A stretch of 64,000 nucleotides of DNA, from positions 124,001 to 188,000 of the forward strand of contig CAYVYN010000001.1 in assembly GCA_964455905.1 (NCBI GenBank). The letters run 5' to 3'. The notes below the pieces were generated by a model that was not told where the DNA came from, made no database searches, and saw only the letters and a list, made by a program, of their open reading frames with translations. This DNA is from CAIJXB01 sp964455905. Its GTDB lineage: Bacteria; Chlamydiota; Chlamydiia; Chlamydiales; Rhabdochlamydiaceae. Positions 25,319 to 35,257 of the stretch are shown in pieces (within the stretch, counting starts at the first letter, position 1; each line of letters opens with the position of its first letter). A program made the translations under genes and the position numbers.

Positions 25319-28300
25319 CTATTTTTTAGAGCCTTTTTTTATAGAATTTAGAGACATAGCCTCTACAGATTTAACAGATATAATCTTACGAATTAATCCT
25401 TCTAATTCTAAGCTCCAAGAAACCCCCCACTCAGAACCAATCAATAATGAGGCAATTTTATTAGAATCAGAGCTAAACTCTACAACCAAAGAAGAATCTC
25501 CTGCATACCGCCTAAAAAGTTTTTTTAGTTCTAACACATGGGAAAGACGTACTACGTTTAAATCCAACACAATTTTAATAGACAAAGCTTTCACCTCTTC
25601 CTTTTTTTCTTCTTTTGAAGATCCTTTTTCTTTTAAAGCCCCCGAAGACTGCTGCCTGCTTTCTCTTAATTCAGCCATCTTCAGTTGGGCCTTTGCCTTA
25701 TCATACATCTCATCACAAATAACAAGAGCCTGTTCGTCCACTTTTGAAAGATCCATCATCCAACGACATTGCAACTTCACATCATCTTGTTGCTGCTCTA
25801 CCTGGAGAACGGCATAAATAAGCTGTGTTTCCACAAGTAAATCATGCGATTGCTCGTAGACATCAGACCAAACAGCCACCTCAAAGCTTTCGACCCCATC
25901 ACCTATTACTAATATAGCAAACTTTTTTTGCGTTTTATTAGAAACTTTGACTGCAACAGATTCTATAATAAAGATAGATCTACAAATAGATATTTTTTCT
26001 AGCTTGCGAAAATCAGATAAAGGACAACAAGAAAGAGAAGCAGTCAAATGTTTAAAATCATCTAAAGGATGTTCTCTTAAATAAAAACCCAACAACTCAT
26101 ATTCTCTTTTTAAAACCTGCTGATGAGCTACCTCTTTTTGAACCTTAGGCTCAACACTAAATTTGCTTTCAGAACTCTCCTCTAAAAGAGAAAAGAAATC
26201 TAACACTCCTCTTTCATAATTTTTTTGCTCTTTAGATACTGAAAGATATATAGGATCCACGCTTTCTACAAGAGCTTGGCGGCTCCAATTCGTAAAATCA
26301 AAACAGCCTGCTTCAATCAAGCTTTCTATTACTTTTTTACCTACTTTTTTGATGTCAATTCTCTGTATAAAATCATATAAAGAAGTGAAAGGACCCTTTG
26401 CCTTTCTTTCTTTTAAAATTGCATCTACAACACCTTCTCCAACGCCCTTGATGCCGAGCATAGCAAAACGAATTCCCGACGGTGTGGCCATAAATTCTTT
26501 CCCCGATTCATTCACGCTAGGAGGTAAAATCTCTATCCCTGCACTACGGCTTTCTCGAATCAACTTAGCCACTTTTGTTGTATCATCGCGATCAGAGGTC
26601 ATTAAAGCAGCCATCCACTCCATGGGATAATTAGCTTTTAAAAAAGCTGTAACGTATGTTAAATATCCATAGGCTGCCGCGTGAGACTTATTAAAACCGT
26701 AAGAAGCAAATTTTTCAATTTTATCAAAAATCTTCATAGAAGTAGATTCTTCTATCTGATTTTCTAAGGCTCCTTTTTTAAATTTTTCTCTTTGAGAAGC
26801 CATTTCTTCTTTATCTTTTTTACCCATAGCTCTTCGAAGAACATCCCCTTCACCAAGCGAATAGTTAGCAAGTCTACTTGCTATCTGCATGACCTGCTCT
26901 TGGTAAACCATAATACCATAGGTCTCAGCCAAAATACTTTCCATCCAGGGGTGATCGTTATCGATAGGCTCTTTTCCATGCTTTCTTTGAATGAACGAGG
27001 GAATCATTTCCATGGGGCCAGGTCTATAAAGAGCTCCAACAGCTATGATTTCTTCAAATTTATCAATATGAAGATGTTTAGCCAATTCTTGCATTCCGCC
27101 AGATTCGAGCTGAAACACGCCTTGAGTTTTTCCTTGATTTAACAAATCAAACGTGGGCTTATCATCTAAAGGAAGATTCGACCAAGGCAGGACAATCCCC
27201 CTACTTTCACCAACAGCATCAACAGCTTTTTGAATAGAGCTAAGAGTTTTTAATCCTAAAAAGTCAATTTTCAATAGTCCTACAGACTCAACAGGCTTCA
27301 TGGAAAACTGAGTAACCGCCATCTCTGAGTCTTTGGGAGAGCAAAGCGGAATATTTTCCATTAAAGGCTGACCTCCAATAATCAATCCAGCCGCATGAAT
27401 ACCTGTATTTCGAACAGACCCCTCTAACTTTAAAGCTATATCAATTAAATTATGAACTTCTGAATCATTTTCATATTGCGTTTTTAAATCAGGATCAAGC
27501 TCTAAGGCTTTTTCTAGAGTCATATTTAAATCTTCCGGAATCAACTTAGCTAAAGCATTCACCTTAGCAAGCGGGACACTGAGAACTCTACCAACATCCT
27601 TTAATACCATTTTAGCTTTCATAGTACCAAAAGTAATAATCTGCGCAACGCGATCCTTTCCATATTTTTGCACAGTATAGTCAATTACTTCCTGTCTTCT
27701 TTCCATACAAATATCAACGTCAATATCTGGATAAGAAACTCGCTCTGGATTAATGAATCTTTCAAAAAAAAGATAAAAACGCAGAGGCTCTATGTCTGTA
27801 ATCCCAATTAAATACAAAATAATGGATCCAGCCCCAGATCCCCGCCCTGGGCCCATCGGGATTCCCTGTCTTTTTGCCCAGGCAATAAAATCATAAACGA
27901 TTAACAGATAATCCCCCATCCCTTTGGAAGTAATAATTTCTAGCTCATAAGCTAATCTAGAACGAACTACTTCCAAGGGATCTTTATCTGGATATTTTTC
28001 TTTAACTTTATTCAATACCTCAGGCGTATATCTTTTTTCTATCCCTTCAGCGCAGAGATTTCTTAAAAACTTTTCAGACTCTATCTCTCTTTCTTCATTT
28101 GTATACGAGGTTCCTTCTAGGTAAGGGGGCACAAATACCGGATAGTATTTTGTTTTAAAATCTAAATCAAAAGAACATTTTTCTGCTATTTTCACTGTAT
28201 TTTCTAACGCTTCAGGCATGTCTGAAAAAAGAGATTCCATTTCTTGCTGCGTTTTAAAATAAAATTCATGAGAAGGCATGACATCTCTTTTTGGATTTAA

Positions 28301-29104
28301 AACCCGTCCCTTTACATTTCCAGCAGAATCTTTTTCTAAGATCTCACAAGGTTCTCCGGATTGAATGTTCATTAAAATCTCATGAGCTCGCCAATCTTCT
28401 CTTTTAAGATAATGAATATCCTGAGTGACAACACAAGGAATCCCCCTCTCTTTAGAAAGTTTTTTCAAACGCGAAATAACTTTTTCTTGATTTTGAGCGA
28501 ATTCTACTTGTCTTTGATACAGCCAAGGCTCTTGATTCATTCCATCTTCAGTAATCTGCTCGAAAGACATGGAATGTCTTTGTACTTCAAAATAAAGATC
28601 GTCCTTAAAAACTTTTTGCAACCAATCGACTTCTTCTAAAAGCTCTACTTCTTTATCTTGAACAATCCAAGAAGCTACCTTTCCATTTAAAGGACCCGAC
28701 AAACAAATCAACCCTTCGGAAAACTGCTCTAATAGCTCTCTATCAATACGAGGGGTATAATAAAAACCTTCTAGGTTAGCATAGGAACTTAATTTACAAA
28801 GATTTTTGTATCCAAGAGAATTTTTAACTAAAAGAATTAAAGGATATCCAGCAGAGAACCCTGGAATTCTTTTTTTATCCAATCGAGAAAACGGAGCAAG
28901 AGCAAGCTCACAACCTAGTATTGGCTTTACCTTAGCGGCGCGACATGTCTTATAAAACTCAACAGCGCCGAACATATTTCCCTGATCTGTCAAGGCTAGC
29001 GCAGAACAACCGGTCTCTACAGCCTTAGAAACTAAATCCTCTACAGCAATCGTCGAATTCAAAATTGAGTACTGAGAATGTACATGCAAAGGAACAAAGC
29101 CCAT
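25319..29104 (-). CDS. dnaE: DNA polymerase III alpha subunit
   Basis: The replicative polymerase, 1261 aa. The PHP domain opens with FVPLHVHSQYSILNSTI and ALALTDQGNMFGAVEFY. The catalytic centre holds GPGRGSGAGSIILYLIGITD and PDIDVDICMERRQEVIDYT with the acidic residues. HGKEPIDNDHPWMESILAET and TYGIMVYQEQVMQIASRLA follow, then a helix-hairpin-helix region (GVGEGVVDAIL) and a C-terminal OB domain. AGGAGG lies about 10 nt before the ATG. Length is typical for DnaE of this group. Confidence 0.98.
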   Translation of the reverse strand: MGFVPLHVHSQYSILNSTIAVEDLVSKAVETGCSALALTDQGNMFGAVEFYKTCRAAKVKPILGCELALAPFSRLDKKRIPGFSAGYPLILLVKNSLGYKNLCKLSSYANLEGFYYTPRIDRELLEQFSEGLICLSGPLNGKVASWIVQDKEVELLEEVDWLQKVFKDDLYFEVQRHSMSFEQITEDGMNQEPWLYQRQVEFAQNQEKVISRLKKLSKERGIPCVVTQDIHYLKREDWRAHEILMNIQSGEPCEILEKDSAGNVKGRVLNPKRDVMPSHEFYFKTQQEMESLFSDMPEALENTVKIAEKCSFDLDFKTKYYPVFVPPYLEGTSYTNEEREIESEKFLRNLCAEGIEKRYTPEVLNKVKEKYPDKDPLEVVRSRLAYELEIITSKGMGDYLLIVYDFIAWAKRQGIPMGPGRGSGAGSIILYLIGITDIEPLRFYLFFERFINPERVSYPDIDVDICMERRQEVIDYTVQKYGKDRVAQIITFGTMKAKMVLKDVGRVLSVPLAKVNALAKLIPEDLNMTLEKALELDPDLKTQYENDSEVHNLIDIALKLEGSVRNTGIHAAGLIIGGQPLMENIPLCSPKDSEMAVTQFSMKPVESVGLLKIDFLGLKTLSSIQKAVDAVGESRGIVLPWSNLPLDDKPTFDLLNQGKTQGVFQLESGGMQELAKHLHIDKFEEIIAVGALYRPGPMEMIPSFIQRKHGKEPIDNDHPWMESILAETYGIMVYQEQVMQIASRLANYSLGEGDVLRRAMGKKDKEEMASQREKFKKGALENQIEESTSMKIFDKIEKFASYGFNKSHAAAYGYLTYVTAFLKANYPMEWMAALMTSDRDDTTKVAKLIRESRSAGIEILPPSVNESGKEFMATPSGIRFAMLGIKGVGEGVVDAILKERKAKGPFTSLYDFIQRIDIKKVGKKVIESLIEAGCFDFTNWSRQALVESVDPIYLSVSKEQKNYERGVLDFFSLLEESSESKFSVEPKVQKEVAHQQVLKREYELLGFYLREHPLDDFKHLTASLSCCPLSDFRKLEKISICRSIFIIESVAVKVSNKTQKKFAILVIGDGVESFEVAVWSDVYEQSHDLLVETQLIYAVLQVEQQQDDVKLQCRWMMDLSKVDEQALVICDEMYDKAKAQLKMAELRESRQQSSGALKEKGSSKEEKKEEVKALSIKIVLDLNVVRLSHVLELKKLFRRYAGDSSLVVEFSSDSNKIASLLIGSEWGVSWSLELEGLIRKIISVKSVEAMSLNSIKKGSKK

Positions 29105-29172
29105 GTTGAAAAAACCCTCCTAATGACCAGAAAGGCTCTATCATATCAGGGAAGAAGATTTAAAAGCAGTTG

Positions 29173-31593
29173 CTAAATCCAAGAAAACAAGGTTTGGAAA
29201 GCAATACTAACAAGAACCTCTTGCCTTTCTGGATTTAAAAAAAGTCGCAACCTAGCAGCTAGCCTTTCCTTTTCAGAATCTCCGATAACTCTTCCGACAA
29301 GAGATCTTCCCAAGGAGCAAACAGCCGGCTCTAAATTATATTCAGAAGACCATCGATCCAATAAAGAAAAAGAAATATCGGAGCCTTTGTCTTTAACTTG
29401 ATTCAAAACGCCTCTCATTTCAGCCAAAATACCTGGCCGCAACCTTTGGAGTTCTGACTCAAAAACAAGATCTTTTTTAAAAGACAACAGATCTCGCTCT
29501 TTTTGCACTAAATCATAAAAAGGCGAAAAAATTCTTACAAGAGCTTCTTCTGAGGATGAAAAATACTCTTTATCAATAAGAGGAGAAAACTGAAGATGCA
29601 CTTCTTCTATAGCAGATTTTAGCTGTTTGAGGTTTTCCCAAGACAAATCCTCCCCTTGCAATAGCTCTTTATACTTTTGTAAAAACAGTTGAATAACCTC
29701 TAAACATTCATCTAAAGCACTTACCTCGGCTAACCCAAGGTTAATCCCGGATAAAAGCTGCTCTATTTCCACTAAAAAACTCTGTCGCTCTGTTTTTCTT
29801 TGCTCAGCAAAAGCATTCATTCTTTTTAGATTTTGGATCTCTAAAGACGAATAGGTAATTTGATTCTTTAAAAGTTCACAAAGAGGAAAAAAATCCGTAA
29901 GCAAAGACTCTTCACCTCTTGATAATGAACTGAACGTCGCTATAAGAGCGGAATACTTTTCGAGTAAGTCTTTAGCCAAAATGACCTCTTGGCCTATTTT
30001 TTCTTCTAAAGGAAATTGAGACAGCTCCAAAGCTTCTAAAGCTTCTATAAAAGAGTCAAAACATACAATAGAGCTAGAGCGAAGACTTTCAAATCTTCTT
30101 TGAGCAATATCATATTCTTCACCCTGAAAAGGCAATTTAGAGCTACGCCATACACGAGTAAATACAGCATCGATCAATCGAGAAACCCCTAAAGCAAGAT
30201 CATTTTGAAAATCCTGCTCCTGTTGCAGTTCCCTATAGGCAATTAAATCACCCATTGCTATCCCTTCTTGTTGAAATGGAGGGTTATCCAATGCAACATG
30301 TTCTTCAGAAACTTCTGTTAAACGAGATAAGCTTACGAGTTGTTTATCTAAAGCAACACTAAGAGCTTCTTCCATTTTGTGTAAATTATTGAGCTCCTTA
30401 GAAGCGGCCATAAGAGACAGTGAAACAGCAGAAATTAATTCGTTTTTTTTATTAGTGTCGGCGACGAAAGGAGCCCAGTCCGAAATATGCAATTCTCCAT
30501 AAACAATATCAACAAAAGTAGCAACTTCCCTTCTCAACTGAGCTAATTGTACGTCATCTTGATCGATAACAACTTCTTGCTTTGATTTTTTTTGTGACCC
30601 ACCTGGGGAAAGAATAGCACCCTCCATCGCTTTTAGAGCCTCAACTATTTTAGGCCTAAGAAATTTAGGATCAAGTACTGTGGTGATCGACTTTGATAAA
30701 ATTCCTTCTCCAGGTTCAATAGCCTGGTTGGACAAAGCTCCTCCCAAAAGACGCTTCAAAAAAATTTTGACCCATTTAGACACCAACTTTTCCATAAATC
30801 TCAAAAAAGGGCCTGTCAAAGGCAAAGAATGAAAACTTTTTAAATAGTGAAAATCTGGCATAAACTTATCTATAAATCTTTCAACAATTTTCCTTGAAAA
30901 TATTTTCAATCTTACGTGAGGATCAAACTCCATTTGCTCTTGGAGAGAAAATGCGTTAACTGTTTTGAGAAATTCTTTTATAAGCTCCTCTACCGATCCC
31001 TCCTGATCAGCTTTGGTCCTTACCTCAGATAAAATGTTCATTGCAAATTCTTGGATCCAACCTTCTATAAAATCTTGCACAAAGAAAAACCAAAGATGGG
31101 CAACAATTTTTTGAGACCAATGCAACTCTGCTCCAAAACATTTAAAATAAACATCTGACACAGAACTTCCAGACTCTAATTCATCTAAAAACCTTTCGAA
31201 TAGCTCCTCTGAAACCTCTGACCTCAAAAGTTTTTTTTGTAAAACAGGAACAACCAAAATGGATTGAATAATTTTTTTAATCTTTGCATTTGAACTCCCC
31301 TGAAGGTCTTCAACAGAAACAATTTTTTCAAAAGGAGCTCTAGCTTCTTGTAAAAAAGGGCACTCTTCTAATTTTTTCTTACACTCCGCTACTACTTTTA
31401 ACGTTTTACTTCGATAATCAGATTTTTCCTTTTGTGGAAGATTTGAAGGTTCTCCTAGAATAGCAGATACAGCTTGAGAAGATCTTAGAGCCGTGGCGAC
31501 ACCACGAGCGCTTAGAGCTACCCCAGCAGTTTTTTCATATCCCGCCAAACCTAAACGGAAAATCTTCATCAAATATGTCTCAGAATTAATCAT
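29173..31593 (-). CDS. Large orphan protein, mostly helical
   Basis: I do not recognise this 806-aa protein. It has no signal peptide. It is rich in Leu, Glu and Ser and reads as long helices, several of coiled-coil type (for example LEEKIGQEVILAKDLLEKYS). Two short amphipathic or hydrophobic regions lie near residues 165-185 (AHLWFFFVQDFIEGWIQEF) and 255-285. TAGG stands before the ATG at 31593. In C. trachomatis dnaE is followed by other genes, so this looks like a lineage-specific insertion. A secreted effector is possible but cannot be shown here. Confidence 0.6.
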   Translation of the reverse strand: MINSETYLMKIFRLGLAGYEKTAGVALSARGVATALRSSQAVSAILGEPSNLPQKEKSDYRSKTLKVVAECKKKLEECPFLQEARAPFEKIVSVEDLQGSSNAKIKKIIQSILVVPVLQKKLLRSEVSEELFERFLDELESGSSVSDVYFKCFGAELHWSQKIVAHLWFFFVQDFIEGWIQEFAMNILSEVRTKADQEGSVEELIKEFLKTVNAFSLQEQMEFDPHVRLKIFSRKIVERFIDKFMPDFHYLKSFHSLPLTGPFLRFMEKLVSKWVKIFLKRLLGGALSNQAIEPGEGILSKSITTVLDPKFLRPKIVEALKAMEGAILSPGGSQKKSKQEVVIDQDDVQLAQLRREVATFVDIVYGELHISDWAPFVADTNKKNELISAVSLSLMAASKELNNLHKMEEALSVALDKQLVSLSRLTEVSEEHVALDNPPFQQEGIAMGDLIAYRELQQEQDFQNDLALGVSRLIDAVFTRVWRSSKLPFQGEEYDIAQRRFESLRSSSIVCFDSFIEALEALELSQFPLEEKIGQEVILAKDLLEKYSALIATFSSLSRGEESLLTDFFPLCELLKNQITYSSLEIQNLKRMNAFAEQRKTERQSFLVEIEQLLSGINLGLAEVSALDECLEVIQLFLQKYKELLQGEDLSWENLKQLKSAIEEVHLQFSPLIDKEYFSSSEEALVRIFSPFYDLVQKERDLLSFKKDLVFESELQRLRPGILAEMRGVLNQVKDKGSDISFSLLDRWSSEYNLEPAVCSLGRSLVGRVIGDSEKERLAARLRLFLNPERQEVLVSIAFQTLFSWI

Positions 31594-31791
31594 ACAAAGC
31601 CTACCAAAAGCAGATCAAAAATATAACTTATACACAAAAACAGGATTAATTTAAACAAAACAAAACCAACCAACTAATAACACACTTAATCAAGATCCAG
31701 ATCAGGCAATTTAAAATTTTAACTATTTACAAGAACATAATTATCAATTCTACACAACAAAGAAATAGCCTCCTCAAGAAAGCTTTTTTAA

Positions 31792-31820
31792 TTGGATAGA
31801 AATAGATTAATTGCTATGAT
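31792..31820 (+). promoter_or_regulatory. Sigma70-type promoter of mip
   Basis: A TTGGAT -35 box at 31792-31797 and a TATGAT -10 box at 31815-31820 are separated by 17 nt. Transcription would start near 31827, leaving a leader of only about 13 nt that still contains AGGAG before the mip ATG at 31840. Confidence 0.55.
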
Positions 31821-31839
31821 TCTTTTGACAGGAGTTTTT

Positions 31840-32628
31840 ATGAAACATTTTTTAGCTATTTGCACATTTGCTGCGCTATCTTTATCAAACAATGGATTTT
31901 CTAATGAACCAGCTTCAGAAAAAACAGAAGCACTCTCTATAGCAGAGGATAAGAAGCCAGAAATAACTAAAATTTCAGAAGCCTTTGGTTTTCTTATGGG
32001 AAAAAACCTAGAATCAATCGGTCTTAAATTTGATATACAGTCTGTAATTAAAGGCCTACAAAATGCAGCCGCAGGAAAAACATCTCCTATGACAGAAATG
32101 GAATGTATTCAAGCTATTACAGCAGCGCAAGAAAATGCTTTCAAAGAAGAATCTTCAAAAAACTTATCTTTAGCGGAAGAATTCCTAAAACAAAATAAAG
32201 AAAATGCAGAAGTTATTTCTCTTGAAGACGATAAAATCCAATACAAAATCGAAAAAGAAGGCGACGGAGAAACTCTTCAAGAAAACAGCACCCCTCTTAT
32301 TCGCTATAGCGGAAAATTTTTAGACGGAACTGTTTTCGGCGCATCCTCCGAAGACGAGCCTATTTCTTTAGAAGAAGTTATTTTAGGATTAAAAATAGGA
32401 CTTAAAGGAATGAAAGAAGGAGAAAAAAGAACAATCTACATACATCCAGATTGTGCTTACGGTACTAAAGGATCTCTTCCTCCAAATTCGCTACTGACAT
32501 TTGAAATAGAAGTTATTAAAGCTCAAGCTCCACTAACCGAGGAACCAACCCCTGAAGTCATTCCGGAGGAAAAACAAGACCCTTCTGAAATTGCGCTTCC
32601 GGAGCAAAACTATGAGTACATTAGATAG
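31840..32628 (+). CDS. Mip-like FKBP-type peptidyl-prolyl isomerase
   Basis: A 262-aa exported isomerase that speeds proline isomerisation during periplasmic or outer-membrane protein folding. I start at the ATG at 31840 behind AGGAG. The signal peptide is MKHFLAICTFAALSLS. The FKBP_N-like dimerisation helices include EAFGFLMGKNLESIGLKFD, and the catalytic domain has LIRYSGKFLDGTVFGAS, GMKEGEKRTIYIHPDCAYG and LLTFEIEVIK. A Glu/Pro-rich tail follows. Unlike Chlamydia Mip no lipobox is evident. mip, trmL and trxA are close neighbours in C. trachomatis too (CT541-CT539). Confidence 0.9.
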   Translation: MKHFLAICTFAALSLSNNGFSNEPASEKTEALSIAEDKKPEITKISEAFGFLMGKNLESIGLKFDIQSVIKGLQNAAAGKTSPMTEMECIQAITAAQENAFKEESSKNLSLAEEFLKQNKENAEVISLEDDKIQYKIEKEGDGETLQENSTPLIRYSGKFLDGTVFGASSEDEPISLEEVILGLKIGLKGMKEGEKRTIYIHPDCAYGTKGSLPPNSLLTFEIEVIKAQAPLTEEPTPEVIPEEKQDPSEIALPEQNYEYIR

Positions 32629-33109
32629 CAATACACCTTGCTTGAAAATTGTTTTATTTCAGCCTCAAATCCCACAAAATGCAGGTAACGTAGTTCGTAC
32701 CTGCAAAGTAACAGGAAGTGAACTTATCCTAGTAAAACCCCTAGGATTTAGCACCTCAGACAAAGCTTTAAAAAGGGCTGGTCTCGACTACTGGGATGGT
32801 GTATCTGTAAAACAAATCGACGACCTTGAGGAGTTTTTAAAAAACACCACAACCCCTTTTTATTTTCTCTCTAGCCACGCAACAAAACTATATACTGACG
32901 TTTCTTTTACGCCGGACACTCACTTAATATTCGGCTCTGAAACAGCAGGCCTTTCCCCTGTTTTTTTAGAAAAATGGCCGGAATTATTCATAACAGTGCC
33001 AATGATTAAAGATTCTCGTTGCTTGAATTTAGCCAATACTGTTTCGATAGTATTATATGAAGCGCTAAGACAAAATGGCTTTCGGGGAGCAAAAAATGAA
33101 GTTATTTAA
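32612..33109 (+). CDS. trmL: tRNA (cytidine/uridine-34-2'-O)-methyltransferase TrmL (SpoU family)
   Basis: This 165-aa SPOUT enzyme methylates the wobble ribose of some tRNA-Leu species. Motifs are IVLFQPQIPQNAGNVVRTCK, HLIFGSETAGLSP and CLNLANTVSIVLYEALRQNG. The start at 32612 has GGAG 7 nt upstream and overlaps the end of mip by 17 nt. The end overlaps the transporter gene by 14 nt, so three genes are chained by overlaps. Confidence 0.92.
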   Translation: MSTLDSNTPCLKIVLFQPQIPQNAGNVVRTCKVTGSELILVKPLGFSTSDKALKRAGLDYWDGVSVKQIDDLEEFLKNTTTPFYFLSSHATKLYTDVSFTPDTHLIFGSETAGLSPVFLEKWPELFITVPMIKDSRCLNLANTVSIVLYEALRQNGFRGAKNEVI

Positions 33110-35255
33110 AGTTTCTTTAGGATTTCAAATGGCTCTTGCCACTTGTTTGGGAATTCTATTTGGCTTGTTTTTTGGTGATCTTTGCCAAGTTTTTTCCCCC
33201 TATGCAGCAGCTTACATTATGGTTCTTAAGGTAACTGCTGTTCCTTATTTAATTGGAGCAATCATATTAGGTGTTGGCCAACTTAGCGCTTCCCAAGGAA
33301 AAATGATCTTAAAAAAGGGGATCTTTTTTATTCTTCTTGCATGGACCATCAATATTTCTATGATTTATGCAACTTACCTTATTTTCCCCCAGGCGAAAAC
33401 AGGTCCAATCACCGGCTATATAGCAGGAAATGTTCCCTCTATTAATTTTGCAGAGCTTTTAATTCCTGAAAATATTTTCTACGATTTAAGTCACAATATT
33501 ATACCTGCTGTTGTCATTTTTTCTCTTTTAATTGGAATAGCTTTAATGCAGTTAAAAGAAAAACACACCCTATTACAGGGTCTTCAACTTATTGTAGACG
33601 CCCTTACCAAAATTACGGGATGGATTGCTCGAATTACTCCTATAGGAACATTTTTAATTATTGCAAGTCAGGCTGGAACAATCGAATTTTCCACAATCAA
33701 ACAAGTAAGTAGCTACATCATTCTTTATATCTTGTGTGTTTCTCTTATTATATTTTGGATTTTCCCCCGAATCACAAGCATGCTGACTTCAATCTCCCCT
33801 TATAGATGGCTACAACAAATGATTCCTATACTACTGCTAGCCTACACAACAAATATTGTAATCATATGCCTTCCTTACATCATAGAACTTTTACGGAAAG
33901 AAACTCTTTCCATAGATCCGTATGATGAAAAGGCGCAATCTCAGATTCAGGGAACAGTCTCTGTAATATTCAATCTCCCAATGGGCTCTCTTTTTATTAC
34001 AGTTTTTGTATTTTTTATTTCTTTATTTTATCAAGCATCCTTATCTATTGGAAATCAGATCAACCTTTTTCTTACCTCTCTTCTCTCCAGTCTAGGAGCC
34101 GTTGGTATAGGCTCTTGGATCAATAGTCTCACTTTCATTTTAGACTCTTTAGGATTACCACAAGAAGCAGTTTCTCTTTATCTAACAACGCTCCCGTTTA
34201 CCTCCGGATTTCAAGCTATGCTATCGGCTACGGAAATCACAGCGTTATCCTTACTTATTATCTTAGGAAGTAGAAAACTTTTAGAAGTACGGTTTTCTAA
34301 AATTGCTAAAAGCAGCGTAATCACTTTGTGCCCTATCATCATTTTATTTACTCTCATAAAGACTTTCAATCCACTCCCTGAAATCAAAAACGAGAAAAAA
34401 AGCATCTTCGAACTTAGTATTTCTTCAAGTATACCGACAATAACCTATCAAGAAAACAACCTCCCTCCAAAAAACAATCCTAACGAAGATGTTTTTACCA
34501 CCATTTCACGCACAAAAAAACTTAGAGTGGGATACAATACAACAATCGCGCCTTTTGCTTTTTATAACTGCGCAAATAGTGTTGTGGGCTATGATATTGC
34601 TTTTGCTTATGAGCTAGCCTATGATCTTGGGTGCTCACTAGAGCTTGTTCCTATGACCTACGGCAATATGATAAACGAGCTCAAAGAAGGACTATATGAT
34701 ATCGCGATGTCTTCCGTCTCCATTAATGAAGAAAGATTGAAAAATCTATCATTTACCGAAAGTTATCTAAAACCTCAATTTGTTTTTGTCACCAGCAACT
34801 CACATAAAAAAGAATTTTCTTCTCTAGATGTGGTAAAAAACAATCCAGATCTATCGATTGCGGTCTTAAAAGGAACATCACATGAAACACTGCTTAAAGA
34901 ACTTTTGCCGAAACATTCGATTATCTCTATCGATACGCCTGATGAATTTGCTTCTGATAAAAATGTAGCCGATGCTCTTTTTTGGACTGACGCCGAAGCA
35001 ATTGCTTGGTCTCTTTGTCATCGGCAATTTCGGGTCGTATTTCCTTCACCAAAAATGGGATTTGATACTTTGGCTTACGCTATCCGACCAAATAGTCCAC
35101 GATTTTTAAACTATTTAAACCAATGGCTAGAACTTAAAAAAAGCCAAGGTTACACTGACAAACAGTACAACCTTTGGATCTTAGAAAAAACAGAAATGGT
35201 CACAGAAAAACCACCTAGATGGTCTTTAATAAGGCATCTAGGATGGACCACATAA
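33096..35255 (+). CDS. Fusion of SDF-type (DAACS) symporter and family-3 solute-binding domain
   Basis: A 719-aa protein beginning at the ATG at 33096 behind GGGGAG. Residues 1 to about 430 are an integral membrane transporter. The N-terminal GFQMALATCLGILFGLFFGD and MVLKVTAVPYLIGAIILGVGQ and the RITPIGTFLIIASQ block match the sodium:dicarboxylate/amino-acid symporter family. From about residue 470 to the end lies a solute-binding family 3 domain with LRVGYNTTIAPFAFYN, GYDIAFAYELAYDLG, LKEGLYDIAMSSVSI, ERLKNLSFTESYL and ALFWTDAEAIAW. The usual symporter NMDGT motif is replaced by a sequence around FNLPMGS, and the RTxxNVxGD region by TLPFTSGFQAMLSATE. The substrate cannot be read from the sequence. 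Confidence 0.85.
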   Translation: MKLFKVSLGFQMALATCLGILFGLFFGDLCQVFSPYAAAYIMVLKVTAVPYLIGAIILGVGQLSASQGKMILKKGIFFILLAWTINISMIYATYLIFPQAKTGPITGYIAGNVPSINFAELLIPENIFYDLSHNIIPAVVIFSLLIGIALMQLKEKHTLLQGLQLIVDALTKITGWIARITPIGTFLIIASQAGTIEFSTIKQVSSYIILYILCVSLIIFWIFPRITSMLTSISPYRWLQQMIPILLLAYTTNIVIICLPYIIELLRKETLSIDPYDEKAQSQIQGTVSVIFNLPMGSLFITVFVFFISLFYQASLSIGNQINLFLTSLLSSLGAVGIGSWINSLTFILDSLGLPQEAVSLYLTTLPFTSGFQAMLSATEITALSLLIILGSRKLLEVRFSKIAKSSVITLCPIIILFTLIKTFNPLPEIKNEKKSIFELSISSSIPTITYQENNLPPKNNPNEDVFTTISRTKKLRVGYNTTIAPFAFYNCANSVVGYDIAFAYELAYDLGCSLELVPMTYGNMINELKEGLYDIAMSSVSINEERLKNLSFTESYLKPQFVFVTSNSHKKEFSSLDVVKNNPDLSIAVLKGTSHETLLKELLPKHSIISIDTPDEFASDKNVADALFWTDAEAIAWSLCHRQFRVVFPSPKMGFDTLAYAIRPNSPRFLNYLNQWLELKKSQGYTDKQYNLWILEKTEMVTEKPPRWSLIRHLGWTT
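35211..35246. terminator. Inverted repeat at convergent ends of the transporter gene and trxA
   Basis: CCTAGATG (35214-35221) pairs perfectly with CATCTAGG (35235-35242) around a 13-nt loop, with three more base pairs beyond a bulge. It lies in the last codons of the transporter gene. No T-tract follows on either strand, so the terminator call is tentative. Confidence 0.4.
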
Positions 35256-35257
35256 AT

